From positions 42,510-100,411 of the forward strand of contig DPGD01000018.1 in NCBI GenBank assembly GCA_003522145.1: a stretch of DNA of 57,902 nt. Direction: 5' to 3'. Within the stretch, counting starts at the first letter, position 1; each line of letters begins with the position of its first letter. Source of the stretch: Clostridiales bacterium. Lineage in GTDB: Bacteria; Bacillota; Clostridia; Oscillospirales; CAG-272. Below, in pieces: positions 9,001-17,331 of the stretch. The notes below the pieces were generated by a model. It was not told where the DNA came from. It ran no database searches and saw nothing but the letters and a program-made list of their open reading frames with translations. The translations under genes were made by a program, and so were the position numbers.

Positions 9001-12000
9001 ACAGCGCTTTGGCAAGGGTTGTTCCTTCTTCTGCCGGCAAATCGTCTGCTCTTGAAAGGTAAGAAAAGGGAGCGGAATCGGCAAAGGCAAAGGCAAGGAA
9101 AAGGGCGGGACGCTTTTCATCAAACATTCTCTTTTCAAAAAGCAGGAGCCGCTCTTTTTCCAAATAGGCGCATTCCACAGCCAGACCGTTGAAGGAGGGA
9201 TGGGCCTGCAATTCCGCCTTGGTGCCGAAGGCAAGAGGAAAGAAGAAGAGAAGACGGCTTTTCTTCTCGGTTTTCAGGGCGGTGTGAAAGAGGAAAAAGC
9301 CCTGTTCTCCGGCCAGAATGTGCGCTTCTCCCTTGGTCTTTCCTTCCTTTGAGAAGCCCAACTGCCCGCCGTCGGAAAAGAACCGACAGGACCCGTTCAA
9401 AAAGCCTCCCGTTTCATTTTCGGTTTCAAAGAAGATATCCGGGCGCACCTTGGGAAAAGCCGAGGGAAAAGCCGGGGGTGTCAGGGCAATATCCTTGAAA
9501 AACAGTTCGATGTGTCCGCTTTTGTCGGCAAGGATTCGGGAGGGACCTCTGTAAAGAAGGGTATAAGCCGGAAAGCGCCGGTCGCTTGCCGTCCCCTCGC
9601 CCAAGGAGGAAAAGAGGGCGGGAAGGCCGCCTTTAACGGCCGACTTCCGGCGTATCCCCTTGGAAATCGGCGCATCGGCGGGAACGCCTTCCTTTAACAG
9701 CTCTGTGGCGGCATCCATCAAGGGCTCCGACAGCACTCTTTTGACAAAAATATGGTCTTTGCAGGCGTTGGTTGCGGCCACGATGCTCATTCCCAGATGG
9801 TGGGCCATATAACTGCGGATCACGGCGTTGCCCTTGCCTACCCGGCTTGCAGTGAAATCCATGGCCTCGTAAAATCCGTAGTTTCCCTTGGCACCGGCCT
9901 TTTCCAGGCGCCGTATATTCTCCAAAGCCGGTTTTACAGATAGCGTCAGGGTCAGAAAGGAGGAGTAGGGCGAGAGCACATCCTCGTTTTTTACTGTCGG
10001 GTCCAAGGAAAGCGAGGAACAGCCAAAGGCCTTGTACTGATAATTCATTTCGTTGTCGAAGGCAAAATACCCCGATTCGGAACGGCCCCAAATCTGTTTC
10101 GTCCGGTCATTGCTTTGCTCATACAAGGCAAAACAGAGCGCTTCGTAAAGAAGAGTATTCCGGTAAACCGGAAGAAAAAGCGCCGGCATAAAATATTCAA
10201 ATGCGGTGCCGGACCAGGATAAAACGCCTAAATGTCCGTCCCGCACGGTGATGGGACGGCCGGGCATACTCCAGCATTCGGGAGGAATTTGTCCTTTGGC
10301 AATGGCAAAATAGTAGGCACTGCGTGCTTCGCTCAGAAGCAGGTCGTAGCAGTTTTCGCTCTGTTTGTTTTCCAACGGGTCATAGCCGATGGAAAGCAAG
10401 CGCCTTTTCGGATTGTAAAGAAAGGAAAAATCGGTTCGGTCAATGAGCACAAAGACCCTTTTGCACAATTCTTCCGCTTTCGGATCGGAACTGCCTGCAA
10501 GTGCATTTTTCAGAGCGATCAGCGACAAAACCAGATTCCCGCTGTCCACGGTGGAAATATAGGGGTGCCCTAAAAGATCTAAGGTCCGGGTGTCATACCA
10601 GTTATAAAGATGCCCCCGGTATTTCGGAAGTGCCTCTATGGTGGAAAGCGTCTTTTCCAAACGGTCCAGCGTGGTTTTTTCGTCTGCAAGCCCCAGATCC
10701 TGCATGGCCTGCACCGACAGCAGATACAGGGCGATATTCGTCGGGGAGGTGCGGTGCGCTACAGCGGATACCGGAAGCTCCTGGTAGTTGTCGGGCGGCA
10801 GAAAATGTTCTTTTTCGGTGACGAATTCTTCAAAGTAGGAAAAGCTCTCTTTGGCATAGCACAAAAGCTGTTCTTTTTCCTTTTCGGTGACGGTGTTTTG
10901 GTGCTTATAGGGTCTGGAGAGGAAAAAGGAAACAAAAGGGAAAGCGAGGAAGGAAGCAGAAAGCAGGCGTACCGCCCCTCCTTCGGCGTAGAAGAGCATT
11001 AGACCGGCGACCGCAAGGGAGGGAAGGGCTTTGTAGAGATAGAGAAGTAACAGGGCCGAGCCCTTCTTTTTTGCATACTTTTTCTCCCCTTCTCCGGCGG
11101 TGACCCATTGCAACAGCTTTTTCTGAGAAAAAAGCTCTCTGTAGACTACCCTTATCAGGGCGTCAAGGGAAAGCTGGGCATTGTAGGCAAGGGAGCACAG
11201 GGCGTAAAGTGTCTGACAAATGCCCTGCCAGACATTCTGCATGACGGTAGAGTAAAAGCGCCTGCCCACATACCGCACGGTGCGCAGGAGGGTACAAACC
11301 AGAGGAAACAGCAGGTAAGAAAAGGAGAACAACAGGAAAACCGCACACTGGGATTCCGACAGAAGCGTGGAAAAAAAGAGGGCAAGCAGGGAAAAAACCG
11401 GGGTCAGGGCCCGGATCACATTGGAGAAGATCATATATTTGGAAAGAGGACTGATGGGGTTCTTTTTCCGGTCCTTCCGGAAGGGCAGGTGGAAGAGGGC
11501 AAAGGGAAGGGTCTGAAAGTCGCCCCGGAGCCAACGGTGCTGACGGTTAAAGAAGGAAAGGGCGGTGGAGGGCACCGAATCGGTGAGCGTCATTTCGGAA
11601 AGGTAGCCACAGCGCAGTCGGGTGCCTTCCAAAAGGTCGTGGCTGAGAATTCTTCCCTCGGGAAACTGTCCGTCCACAACCTGATCGAAAACCCGTACAT
11701 CAAAAATGCCTTTTCCGCAAAAGGCTCCTCTGCCGAAAACGCTTTGGTAAAAATCAAAAACGGCGTTCTGGTAGCTGTCAATTCCTCCCCCTCCGGCATA
11801 GAGAGCCGAAAAGGGCGAGCGTCCGGCAGAATCGACACCGGTGACCATGCGGGGCTGTAAAACGCCGTAACCGCTTACCACCACTCCGTTTTTCACCTTG
11901 GGTCGGTTGTAGGGATGCTTCAAGGTGGCATATAGCCGGCGCAGAGCGCCGATACGAAGGTCGGTGTCGGCGTCTAAAGTCAGTATATAGGCGGTGTTGT

Positions 12001-13153
12001 TCCGGAAGCCTTTTGGCAGGATAACCTTTTCAAAACGATCCTCCCTTCCGAGCAAAAACCGGTTCAGTTCAATCAGTGCGCCCCTTTTCCGCTCCCAACC
12101 CATATAGATTTTTTCGCTTGGAGATTTGCTCCGGCCTCGTAAAAAAAGGCAGAAATGATTGCCGTATTTCCGGTTCAGAAGGTGGATGGCCTTCTCCAAG
12201 GCGGTTGCGATCTTTTCGTCTTCCGGGAGGGTGGGCACCGGAGCGTCCTTGTAGTCGGCGAGCAGTCCGAAGGCCACATTTTCATCGGGATTTTGCAGGT
12301 ACATTCTTTCAAGACGGCGGGCAAAATGAGGGCCGTCCTCGGGGGAGGTGGCTAAAACGGTGATAACCGAGACGATCTTTTCGGTGATCGGGCGGCTTTC
12401 CAGCTTCAGAATCGGCGCGGGGCGCACGGTGAAGGAGGCAATGGTGCAAACAATTTCGTTTGCAAGGGTGCAGGCCGGAATGCAAAGGAGCAGTGCGGGC
12501 AAAACGCCGCAGGAGAGAGCGACGACCAACAAAAAAAGCAGAGGAAGGAGGATCAGCAGCACCTTGCAGAAGGCCTTCCGGTGCCGGTATTTTTTCTCCA
12601 TGTCCTTTTCGGTGACGGCTCTGGCCGCCTCGGCATCGGGAATGTTGTGCTCCTCGGCATAATCGTAAACCAAACGGCGGATATAGTTCTGGCTTTCCCG
12701 GTCGCAGGAGGGATAGGACAAAAAGTTCCGGCTCTCCAAGATCCGGTGTACTTTGGAATGCTGCAGATAGTATTCCTCAAAGTCGAATTGCTCCAGATCG
12801 TTTAAGGACTCTTTGGAAAAACGCAGAGCGGAGGAGGAGTCTCTGCTGTTCCGGTGTGCCTGCAAAAAGAGAAGCACTGCAAGAAAAAAGGCATCGTGGA
12901 AAGAAAAAAGCAGTCGGTCTGGAGAAGAGGAGTCCAGGACCGAGCCGAGACATTCTTGAGGGGAGAGACCTTTTTTGCAAACGGAGAACCGGTTTTCCAA
13001 GGTTTTCAGACACCTTGAAACCAGCTTTTTTCCCTCTTTTTTTTGCAGAAAACGGTTCTTTTGGACGGTTTGCGCCATCGATACGAATTTATAATCCTCC
13101 TGTAAACGGGGGAAGTGCTTATACAGGTTCCTTTGCAGCTTTTTCTGGTTCAT
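6047..13153 (-). CDS. Cyclic beta-1,2-glucan synthase-like protein (GT84-GH189-GH94 architecture)
   Basis: 2368 residues, the largest gene here. Order: a ~190-residue N-terminal region; membrane helices near 190-245; a GT84 glycosyltransferase domain with LTLDADTDLR (DxD, about residue 392) and RQHRWLRGDFQ (QxxRW-like, about 540); more membrane helices near 570-740; a glycoamylase-like/GH189 cyclisation domain with YNWYDTRTLDLLGHP (about 850) and STVDSGNL; then a GH94 module with HQYWEGDVQHWWH and GSCDWNDGF, whose Asp near 2063 is the expected general acid. Known CGS enzymes build beta-1,2-glucan from UDP-glucose, cyclise it and trim it. Product here is inferred. The ATG at 13153 follows AAGGAAAGG. 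Confidence 0.85.
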   Translation of the reverse strand: MNQKKLQRNLYKHFPRLQEDYKFVSMAQTVQKNRFLQKKEGKKLVSRCLKTLENRFSVCKKGLSPQECLGSVLDSSSPDRLLFSFHDAFFLAVLLFLQAHRNSRDSSSALRFSKESLNDLEQFDFEEYYLQHSKVHRILESRNFLSYPSCDRESQNYIRRLVYDYAEEHNIPDAEAARAVTEKDMEKKYRHRKAFCKVLLILLPLLFLLVVALSCGVLPALLLCIPACTLANEIVCTIASFTVRPAPILKLESRPITEKIVSVITVLATSPEDGPHFARRLERMYLQNPDENVAFGLLADYKDAPVPTLPEDEKIATALEKAIHLLNRKYGNHFCLFLRGRSKSPSEKIYMGWERKRGALIELNRFLLGREDRFEKVILPKGFRNNTAYILTLDADTDLRIGALRRLYATLKHPYNRPKVKNGVVVSGYGVLQPRMVTGVDSAGRSPFSALYAGGGGIDSYQNAVFDFYQSVFGRGAFCGKGIFDVRVFDQVVDGQFPEGRILSHDLLEGTRLRCGYLSEMTLTDSVPSTALSFFNRQHRWLRGDFQTLPFALFHLPFRKDRKKNPISPLSKYMIFSNVIRALTPVFSLLALFFSTLLSESQCAVFLLFSFSYLLFPLVCTLLRTVRYVGRRFYSTVMQNVWQGICQTLYALCSLAYNAQLSLDALIRVVYRELFSQKKLLQWVTAGEGEKKYAKKKGSALLLLYLYKALPSLAVAGLMLFYAEGGAVRLLSASFLAFPFVSFFLSRPYKHQNTVTEKEKEQLLCYAKESFSYFEEFVTEKEHFLPPDNYQELPVSAVAHRTSPTNIALYLLSVQAMQDLGLADEKTTLDRLEKTLSTIEALPKYRGHLYNWYDTRTLDLLGHPYISTVDSGNLVLSLIALKNALAGSSDPKAEELCKRVFVLIDRTDFSFLYNPKRRLLSIGYDPLENKQSENCYDLLLSEARSAYYFAIAKGQIPPECWSMPGRPITVRDGHLGVLSWSGTAFEYFMPALFLPVYRNTLLYEALCFALYEQSNDRTKQIWGRSESGYFAFDNEMNYQYKAFGCSSLSLDPTVKNEDVLSPYSSFLTLTLSVKPALENIRRLEKAGAKGNYGFYEAMDFTASRVGKGNAVIRSYMAHHLGMSIVAATNACKDHIFVKRVLSEPLMDAATELLKEGVPADAPISKGIRRKSAVKGGLPALFSSLGEGTASDRRFPAYTLLYRGPSRILADKSGHIELFFKDIALTPPAFPSAFPKVRPDIFFETENETGGFLNGSCRFFSDGGQLGFSKEGKTKGEAHILAGEQGFFLFHTALKTEKKSRLLFFFPLAFGTKAELQAHPSFNGLAVECAYLEKERLLLFEKRMFDEKRPALFLAFAFADSAPFSYLSRADDLPAEEGTTLAKALFSADFKQTQGPCRRPVAVLKCSFEGEKETDLILAFGKDREKVLGQIKLLREKAKGQSLYKILQKEGKQLQKNRPDRIFPDRTTVDFSSLLLLGCLSFRNPKIPLPRRKIGELWQYALSGDYPIFTFSLPDGPLTASQKKLLSGLVKAHSYLAFGGVYCDLVFLRKENDLYFSPGRKEFEELVKDVAGSARLYKKGGIHLLSDLRAKEILPSFSRVYLHLDGDCVYEVFKKQFEDCLQPKRQTTLKPCLKEPFKVPADGQKYGECFFLPEGVLLPNRRGLPPHSYIYANRQFGTLLTQNSLGFTWFRNSGEFRLTPFQQGEDEGFYGEKLILHTASGALDLCACASSVFYKKGCALYEGRTDTLYFRLNVGVDPKLPVKLLSLSLKNEGPLPLDLSVEYQIQPCLGTRPDGNVTLQKENDMIFCRPTAQRDLPPFGLYFSDRQNLFGLKSGEEKKLVFLLGVYNLQNDRCFYYVKERFSRETAVEEAFDRAEQTYSELLSAFRLLDVPPSLGLAFNYYIPYQSLSARLWGRTGFYQPGGAYGFRDQLQDALCLIPLEPRFAEQQIYRSAKHQYWEGDVQHWWHRTTISESRGDWGVRSLCSDDLLFLPYVTACYVLATGDREILEKKISYLSSLPLSEERERCERPAVTARKESVYFHCLRALEHAAARRSPRGLLYMGSCDWNDGFSQVEGESVWLTQFFLLTVNKFLEIARPEEKEFLSELKKDSEKALDTCFENGRFLRAFFQDGTPLGRKGNDYCAIDLLPQAFSAFLSDGRARTALNTAYSLLYDPTYRIFRLFAPSYDRSLPFPGYLGGYCPGFRENGGQYTHAAVWGAMAFLRAGEHRKGFEIFRGLNPFDRAELPFYKTEPYALAGDVYAAPGFEGRGGWSLYTGSAGWFFKGVLEELLGYRETKEYFTLSPKLCEDFERFTLEVRKKNSFYRIEVCPGKENLLLLDGKPTQNRFFFDKGTHSIKMVLQKEEKCSII

Positions 13154-13176
13154 CTTTGGTATTTTCCTTTCCTTAG

Positions 13177-13193
13177 AAGGGGTTTGTCCCCTT
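13177..13193 (-). promoter_or_regulatory. Hairpin in the 5' leader of the glucan-synthase gene
   Basis: Perfect 6-bp inverted repeat AAGGGG/CCCCTT with a TTTGT loop, placed just before the AAGGAAAGG ribosome site on the minus strand. It could modulate translation initiation. No convincing sigma-A promoter is visible between it and the terminator at 13244; the best candidate is TTGGCA near 13221, which lacks a good -10. Confidence 0.3.
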
Positions 13194-13243
13194 AGTATTT
13201 TCGGATTTTAGGAAAATATGCCAAATCCTTTGAAGTGCTACGG

Positions 13244-13280
13244 AAAAAGGAGCCGGCGCAAATTGCGTTTGCGCCGGCTC
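13244..13280 (-). terminator. Strong rho-independent terminator after comEC
   Basis: Perfect 13-bp stem GAGCCGGCGCAAA/TTTGCGCCGGCTC with a 5-nt loop, followed on the minus strand by CTTTTT. It separates comEC from the glucan-synthase operon. The rest of 13281-13568 holds no credible gene; 13378-13425 carries a decayed copy of the intergenic repeat. Confidence 0.85.
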
Positions 13281-13568
13281 TTCGGATATTTTTGCGGCTT
13301 GGTCGCCGTATCATTTCGGTATTCCAGATACCTCAAAAAACTCCCCACATAGCGGGCAAGGCGTTTGCGCCGCAGAGCTTTGCCGCAAAATCTGAAATAC
13401 ACAAAATGCTCCGGCATTTTTCTCCCCGTTCTTTGGAAGGGCTGCCCGGTGCCGGGGATACCTTGAATATTCCGGGGTACCCCTTTCGTAAAAATCTGTT
13501 GCCGGGAAGGGAGAAGGTTTCTAAAGACATGAAAACAGAGGGAGCAGAAGGCCCAAACGAAGGGGCAG

Positions 13569-15818
13569 TCATTCTTCAAAACGGTAGACAAAGGGCAGGG
13601 AAATCACTTCCCCGAAGGAAATTTCCTGCTTCAGAGATTCGGTGGGCAGGAGCACCCGCTTTCCTTCTGTAAGCTCCGGCGGCGGAAGACTTTTGTTTAC
13701 GGGACCGTGTTCTCCGATATAAAGAATGTCGCCGTCAAAGTGGTCCTTTGTCTCCCAGACGGAGGAAGAAAGATAGGAAATTTTTCTTTGGTATGCAGAA
13801 ATCTCGAAGGAAAGTACGGGATGAGTGGAGCGGTCAAGAACGCTTTTCTCAAAATCGTAAAGGGTGAGCTCCCTGCCTACCCGGATCTTTTGGTCATCGG
13901 TATAGACCACTACCTCCACATCGGAGTTGAGAGCGATCGAACGCAGGCCTTCAAAAATTTCGGCTTCCTTTTCGGTTTCCGGCAAAGGCATATACAGCGT
14001 TTCCAAGTAACTGCTCTCAAGCAGGGAGCGCAATGCGCTCAGATGCCGTACATGAAAATGGGTAAGCACCAATTTGTCAAAACAGTATTCCGGACAGGTG
14101 GTTTTCAGGACGCTTTGGGCGTAGCGGAGATGTATGCCGCTGCCGTCGGAAAGGTCCACCAGAGCGCTTTCCCCGTGGTCAAAGAAAATCAGAACATCGT
14201 TGTTTTTCCGCACGGAGGCGATCATTTGCGGCTCTGCAAAGTGCGGCAGGAGGAAGGACAGAATACAGAGAAGAAGATAAAGAGACAGGGTACAATGGAG
14301 AAAAAGCTTTTTCCGGCGGGACAGGAAGAGCAGAAGCACCGAAAGGCCGAGAAGCAACAGGATCGGCAGGAGCCTTTTCCAATCCAGAGCTACATAGAAA
14401 TTCTTCACATATTCAGCAAAGGAAGCAAGGCGTGCGGTCGCTTGGCAGAGAGGTGAAAGGAGGGTGCCGGCGAAATTTTCCAGAAAGGGAATGAAGGAAA
14501 GAAGCAGAGAGAAGGGCAAAAGATAGAGAATCAGCGTGAGTAATGCCGAAAAAAGCAGGGTGGATACCGGCGCAAAGCAGGATAAATAGCCGAATTGCCA
14601 GACGATCAGAGGGAGCACCGCTAACTGTGCGCCGTAGGAGACCAGAAGAGAATTCCGCAGAGAGCTCCAAAGCCGTTTTCCTGCTCCTTCCTTTCCTTGG
14701 CGGGGCCTGCGGAAGTGTTCGCTGACATAGAGAATGCCGAAGGTTGCGGAAAAGGAAAGCAGAAAGGATACATCGGTAATCGAAAAGGGCGAGAAGAACA
14801 CGATGATACCGCCGGCAACCAGCAGAGAGGTGAAGCTGTCGGCTTCTTCGTCAAGAATTTTGGAAACGGTCAGAAGACTCAGCATGATGCCGGCCCGGAC
14901 GATCGAAGGGGCAAAACCGCACAGGGTCATATAGAAAAGGATGCTCAAAAGAAGCAGAATACAGCGGGCTTTCAGTGGCAGTCGGAATTTTCGGAGAAGA
15001 AAATCCGCAAAGACAAAGAGAATAGAAAGGTGCAGTCCGCTGACGGCCAGAATATGGGAAACGCCCAAAACCCGAAAATCCCTTTTCAGGGAGTCGGAAA
15101 GCAGGGATTTGTTTCCCAAAAGCAGTGCAGAGCAAAGTCCTTCGGTTTCCCCTTCAGTAAAGGAAGAAATCTGTTTTTGCAGACCCTCCCGCAGACTGCC
15201 GATGGGCAGGGAAAGGGTAAAGGGCCTTTTTTCGGACACAAAGAGTTGGTCTGCTTTGGCACAGGCAAAAATACCTTTGGAACGGTAGTAGGCGGCAGAG
15301 TCAAAATCGGGCAGTTCGGAGGAAGGAACAAAAAAGGAGCAGTCCCCTTGGAGTATTTTATAGCTTTCGGGAGCTTCCCCTTCAAAGGAAAGAAGAATCT
15401 TACAGTGGATCGCCAGATCGCCGTCCAACCCCTGTACCCTTGCAATGCACAGGGAGCCGTGCTCCTTGCTGTAGACCGTTTCGGTAATGTAGCAGGCGAT
15501 ATTGCCCTGCTCCCCGTTTTCCGCCTTCTCTTTTATGGCAGCATTCGAGTAGTTGTAGGCAAAAAAGGTGGAAAAACAGGAAAGAAACAAAAGAATGGCG
15601 GAAACGGAGAGGACGGAAAAGCGCTTTTTCTTTTCGGGCCTGCGCCTTGAGAACCAAAGGAACAGGGCAAAAGCCCCAAGGGCCAGCGGGGCGAGGATCA
15701 GCTTCGTCAGGGTCGGTGCAAAAAGAAGGATGCCCGAAAGAAGCAGAAAAAGAGCGCATCCGCAGCCCAAAGGACGGGTACAGAGCAACCGTTCAAGGCG
15801 CTTTGTAAAGGTCTCCAT
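13569..15818 (-). CDS. comEC: ComEC/Rec2 family DNA-uptake channel protein
   Basis: 749 residues, the normal size for ComEC. Order: two N-terminal helices, an extracytoplasmic DUF4131-like beta domain (about 70-180), the polytopic competence domain with the hallmark GVSHILAVSGLHLSILF, and a C-terminal metallo-beta-lactamase-like domain from about residue 530. In competence systems it conducts single-stranded DNA across the membrane. The usual THxDxDH metal motif reads LTHFHVRH here, with the Asp replaced by Arg. ATG 15818 is chosen for the ribosome site GAAGGGAGAG; the in-frame extension upstream has no good site. A weak promoter, TTGAAC-18-GATACT, may lie upstream. Confidence 0.93.
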   Translation of the reverse strand: METFTKRLERLLCTRPLGCGCALFLLLSGILLFAPTLTKLILAPLALGAFALFLWFSRRRPEKKKRFSVLSVSAILLFLSCFSTFFAYNYSNAAIKEKAENGEQGNIACYITETVYSKEHGSLCIARVQGLDGDLAIHCKILLSFEGEAPESYKILQGDCSFFVPSSELPDFDSAAYYRSKGIFACAKADQLFVSEKRPFTLSLPIGSLREGLQKQISSFTEGETEGLCSALLLGNKSLLSDSLKRDFRVLGVSHILAVSGLHLSILFVFADFLLRKFRLPLKARCILLLLSILFYMTLCGFAPSIVRAGIMLSLLTVSKILDEEADSFTSLLVAGGIIVFFSPFSITDVSFLLSFSATFGILYVSEHFRRPRQGKEGAGKRLWSSLRNSLLVSYGAQLAVLPLIVWQFGYLSCFAPVSTLLFSALLTLILYLLPFSLLLSFIPFLENFAGTLLSPLCQATARLASFAEYVKNFYVALDWKRLLPILLLLGLSVLLLFLSRRKKLFLHCTLSLYLLLCILSFLLPHFAEPQMIASVRKNNDVLIFFDHGESALVDLSDGSGIHLRYAQSVLKTTCPEYCFDKLVLTHFHVRHLSALRSLLESSYLETLYMPLPETEKEAEIFEGLRSIALNSDVEVVVYTDDQKIRVGRELTLYDFEKSVLDRSTHPVLSFEISAYQRKISYLSSSVWETKDHFDGDILYIGEHGPVNKSLPPPELTEGKRVLLPTESLKQEISFGEVISLPFVYRFEE

Positions 15819-16050
15819 GGTATCTCTCCCTTCTTTCCGGTTTTCGTTTCCGGGAATTCTTGAGTGTGCCGATTTGAAAAAAACGGTGAAAGTATCTCTG
15901 AATATTTTAAGTGTGTTCAAAGGGCTGTTTTGTGGAAGAACGAAGCGTAAAAACGCAGAATACCGCGTTGTGCCGTTCGGATTTTTACAAAAAAGCTCTG
16001 CGGCAATACGGCGTTGACGGATGTGCGTGAAATTCTTGGAGGTACCCTAA

Positions 16051-16092
16051 AGAAAAAGCGCCGGGGTAAGTCTGCCCGGGCGCTTTTTTCTT
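16051..16092 (-). terminator. Terminator after hup
   Basis: GC-rich hairpin (arms GCGCCGGGG/CCCGGGCGC, one mismatch, loop TAAGTCTG) followed on the minus strand by CGCTTTTTCTTT, 22 nt past the hup stop. The remaining bases 15819-16050 form the comEC upstream region. Confidence 0.85.
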
Positions 16093-16113
16093 GATATACG
16101 GCAACTGCGTTTT

Positions 16114-16389
16114 TTATTCTGCGACAGCGTCCTTCAGACCCTTTCCTGCTTTGAAGGCCGGAACCTTGCAGGCGGGGATGGTGATGGCGGCACCCGTTTT
16201 CGGGTTTTTGCCGGTGTGCTCGGCACGGGCCTTCACCGAGAAGGTACCAAAACCGGTCAGCTGTACATCGTTGCCCTTTGAAAGACTCTCAGAAATGGCA
16301 TCGAGAACGGCAGACAGTGCGGCTTCGGAATCTTTTTTCGTCAATCCCGTCTTCTCAGATACTGCTGCAACAAGTTCTTTTTTGGTCAT
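16114..16389 (-). CDS. hup: HU family histone-like DNA-binding protein
   Basis: 91 residues, the standard HU length. The small basic dimer bends and compacts DNA. The signature is complete: MTKKELVAAVSEKTGLTKK at the N-terminus, VQLTGFGTFSVKARAEHTGKNPKTG (the family pattern GFGxF..R..R.GRNP..G with Glu-His for one Arg), the flexible DNA-binding arm ending in ITIPACKVPAFKAGKGLKD. Monocistronic: its own promoter at 16433-16461 and terminator at 16051-16092. The ATG follows an AGGAGG site. Confidence 0.97.
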   Translation of the reverse strand: MTKKELVAAVSEKTGLTKKDSEAALSAVLDAISESLSKGNDVQLTGFGTFSVKARAEHTGKNPKTGAAITIPACKVPAFKAGKGLKDAVAE

Positions 16390-16432
16390 CGTTATTTCCT
16401 CCTATTAAAAATGTTTTTATAACGCTGTTCAC

Positions 16433-16461
16433 ATTATAGCACACTATTTCCATAAAATCAA
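16433..16461 (-). promoter_or_regulatory. Promoter of hup
   Basis: On the minus strand TTGATT (16456-16461), a 17-nt spacer and TATAAT (16433-16438). A TG one base before the -10 makes it an extended -10 promoter. The hup ATG is 44 nt downstream. Confidence 0.85.
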
Positions 16462-16512
16462 ATATAAAATGAATTTTGCGTGATTTTCGTGAATTATGAC
16501 AAAAAACGCATC

Positions 16513-16572
16513 AAAAAAGCTCCGAGACTCCTTGAAATTTGTGCATTTTCTCAAAAATCAAGGGCTTGGAGC
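16513..16572 (-). terminator. Terminator of the polar amino-acid ABC operon
   Basis: Imperfect hairpin with outer arms GCTCC/GGAGC and inner arms CCTTGA/TCAAGG, followed on the minus strand by GCTTTTTTG. It lies 10 nt after the stop of the ATPase gene. Confidence 0.7.
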
Positions 16573-16581
16573 GAATTTGAA

Positions 16582-17331
16582 TCATAAAACCTTGGAAAGG
16601 AAGGCCTGCAGCCGGGGACTTTGGGGGTGGTTGAAAATACGGTCCGGCGTGCCCTCCTCCACGATCTTCCCTTCGGCCATGAAAATGATCCGGTCGGCGA
16701 CCTCCCGGGCGAAGCCCATTTCGTGAGTGACCACGACCATGGTCATGCCGGCCTTGGCAAGGTCCTTCATCACATCCAGAACCTCTCCCACCATTTCGGG
16801 GTCGAGAGCCGAAGTGGGCTCATCAAAGAGCATGACCTCCGGGTCCATGCACAGAGCCCGCACAATGGCCACTCTCTGCTTCTGTCCGCCGGAGAGTTGG
16901 GAAGGATAGGCGTTTGCCCGGTCGGAAAGACCCACGACGCCCAAGAGCTCCATCGCTTTTTTTTCTGCCTCTTCTTTGGATTTTTTCAACAGCTTTCTCG
17001 GAGCGAAGGTCAGATTCTTCAGGATGGTCATATGGGGAAACAGATTGAAATGCTGGAAAACCATGCCCATCTTTTGCCGGTGCTTGTTGATGTTCACTTT
17101 TCTGTCCATCAGGTCTGCACCGTCCATATAAATATGTCCGTCGGTCGGCTCCTCCAGAAGATTCAAAGAGCGCAGAAAAGTGGATTTTCCGCTACCGGAG
17201 GGGCCGATGATGACCACCACCTCGCCCTGCTTTACCGATAAACTGACACCGTCCAGCGCTTTTACGGCACCCTTGTTGTAGTGTTTTTTCAGATCCACGA
17301 CCTGTATGAGAATTTTGTTTTCAGCGTTCAC
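16582..17331 (-). CDS. Polar amino-acid ABC transporter ATP-binding protein (GlnQ/TcyC type)
   Basis: 249 residues, full length. All ABC ATPase motifs are present: Walker A GPSGSGKST, Q-loop MVFQHFNLFPHMT (typical of the GlnQ/HisP branch), signature LSGGQKQRVAI, Walker B VMLFDEPTSALDP and the H-loop THEMGFA. It energises the adjacent permease; the start overlaps the permease stop by 11 nt, indicating translational coupling. Substrate cannot be told from the ATPase; the neighbourhood favours a sulphur amino acid such as cystine, but this is inference. Confidence 0.93.
   Translation of the reverse strand: MNAENKILIQVVDLKKHYNKGAVKALDGVSLSVKQGEVVVIIGPSGSGKSTFLRSLNLLEEPTDGHIYMDGADLMDRKVNINKHRQKMGMVFQHFNLFPHMTILKNLTFAPRKLLKKSKEEAEKKAMELLGVVGLSDRANAYPSQLSGGQKQRVAIVRALCMDPEVMLFDEPTSALDPEMVGEVLDVMKDLAKAGMTMVVVTHEMGFAREVADRIIFMAEGKIVEEGTPDRIFNHPQSPRLQAFLSKVL

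Noticed and set aside
13235..13672. Overlapping open frames on both strands in the comEC to glucan-synthase gap
   Set aside because: They cross a strong terminator and a decayed intergenic repeat, and neither has a ribosome site or family likeness.
14697..15650. 317-codon plus-strand frame opposite comEC
   Set aside because: Gly/Lys/Gln-rich shadow of the comEC coding strand with no start signal.
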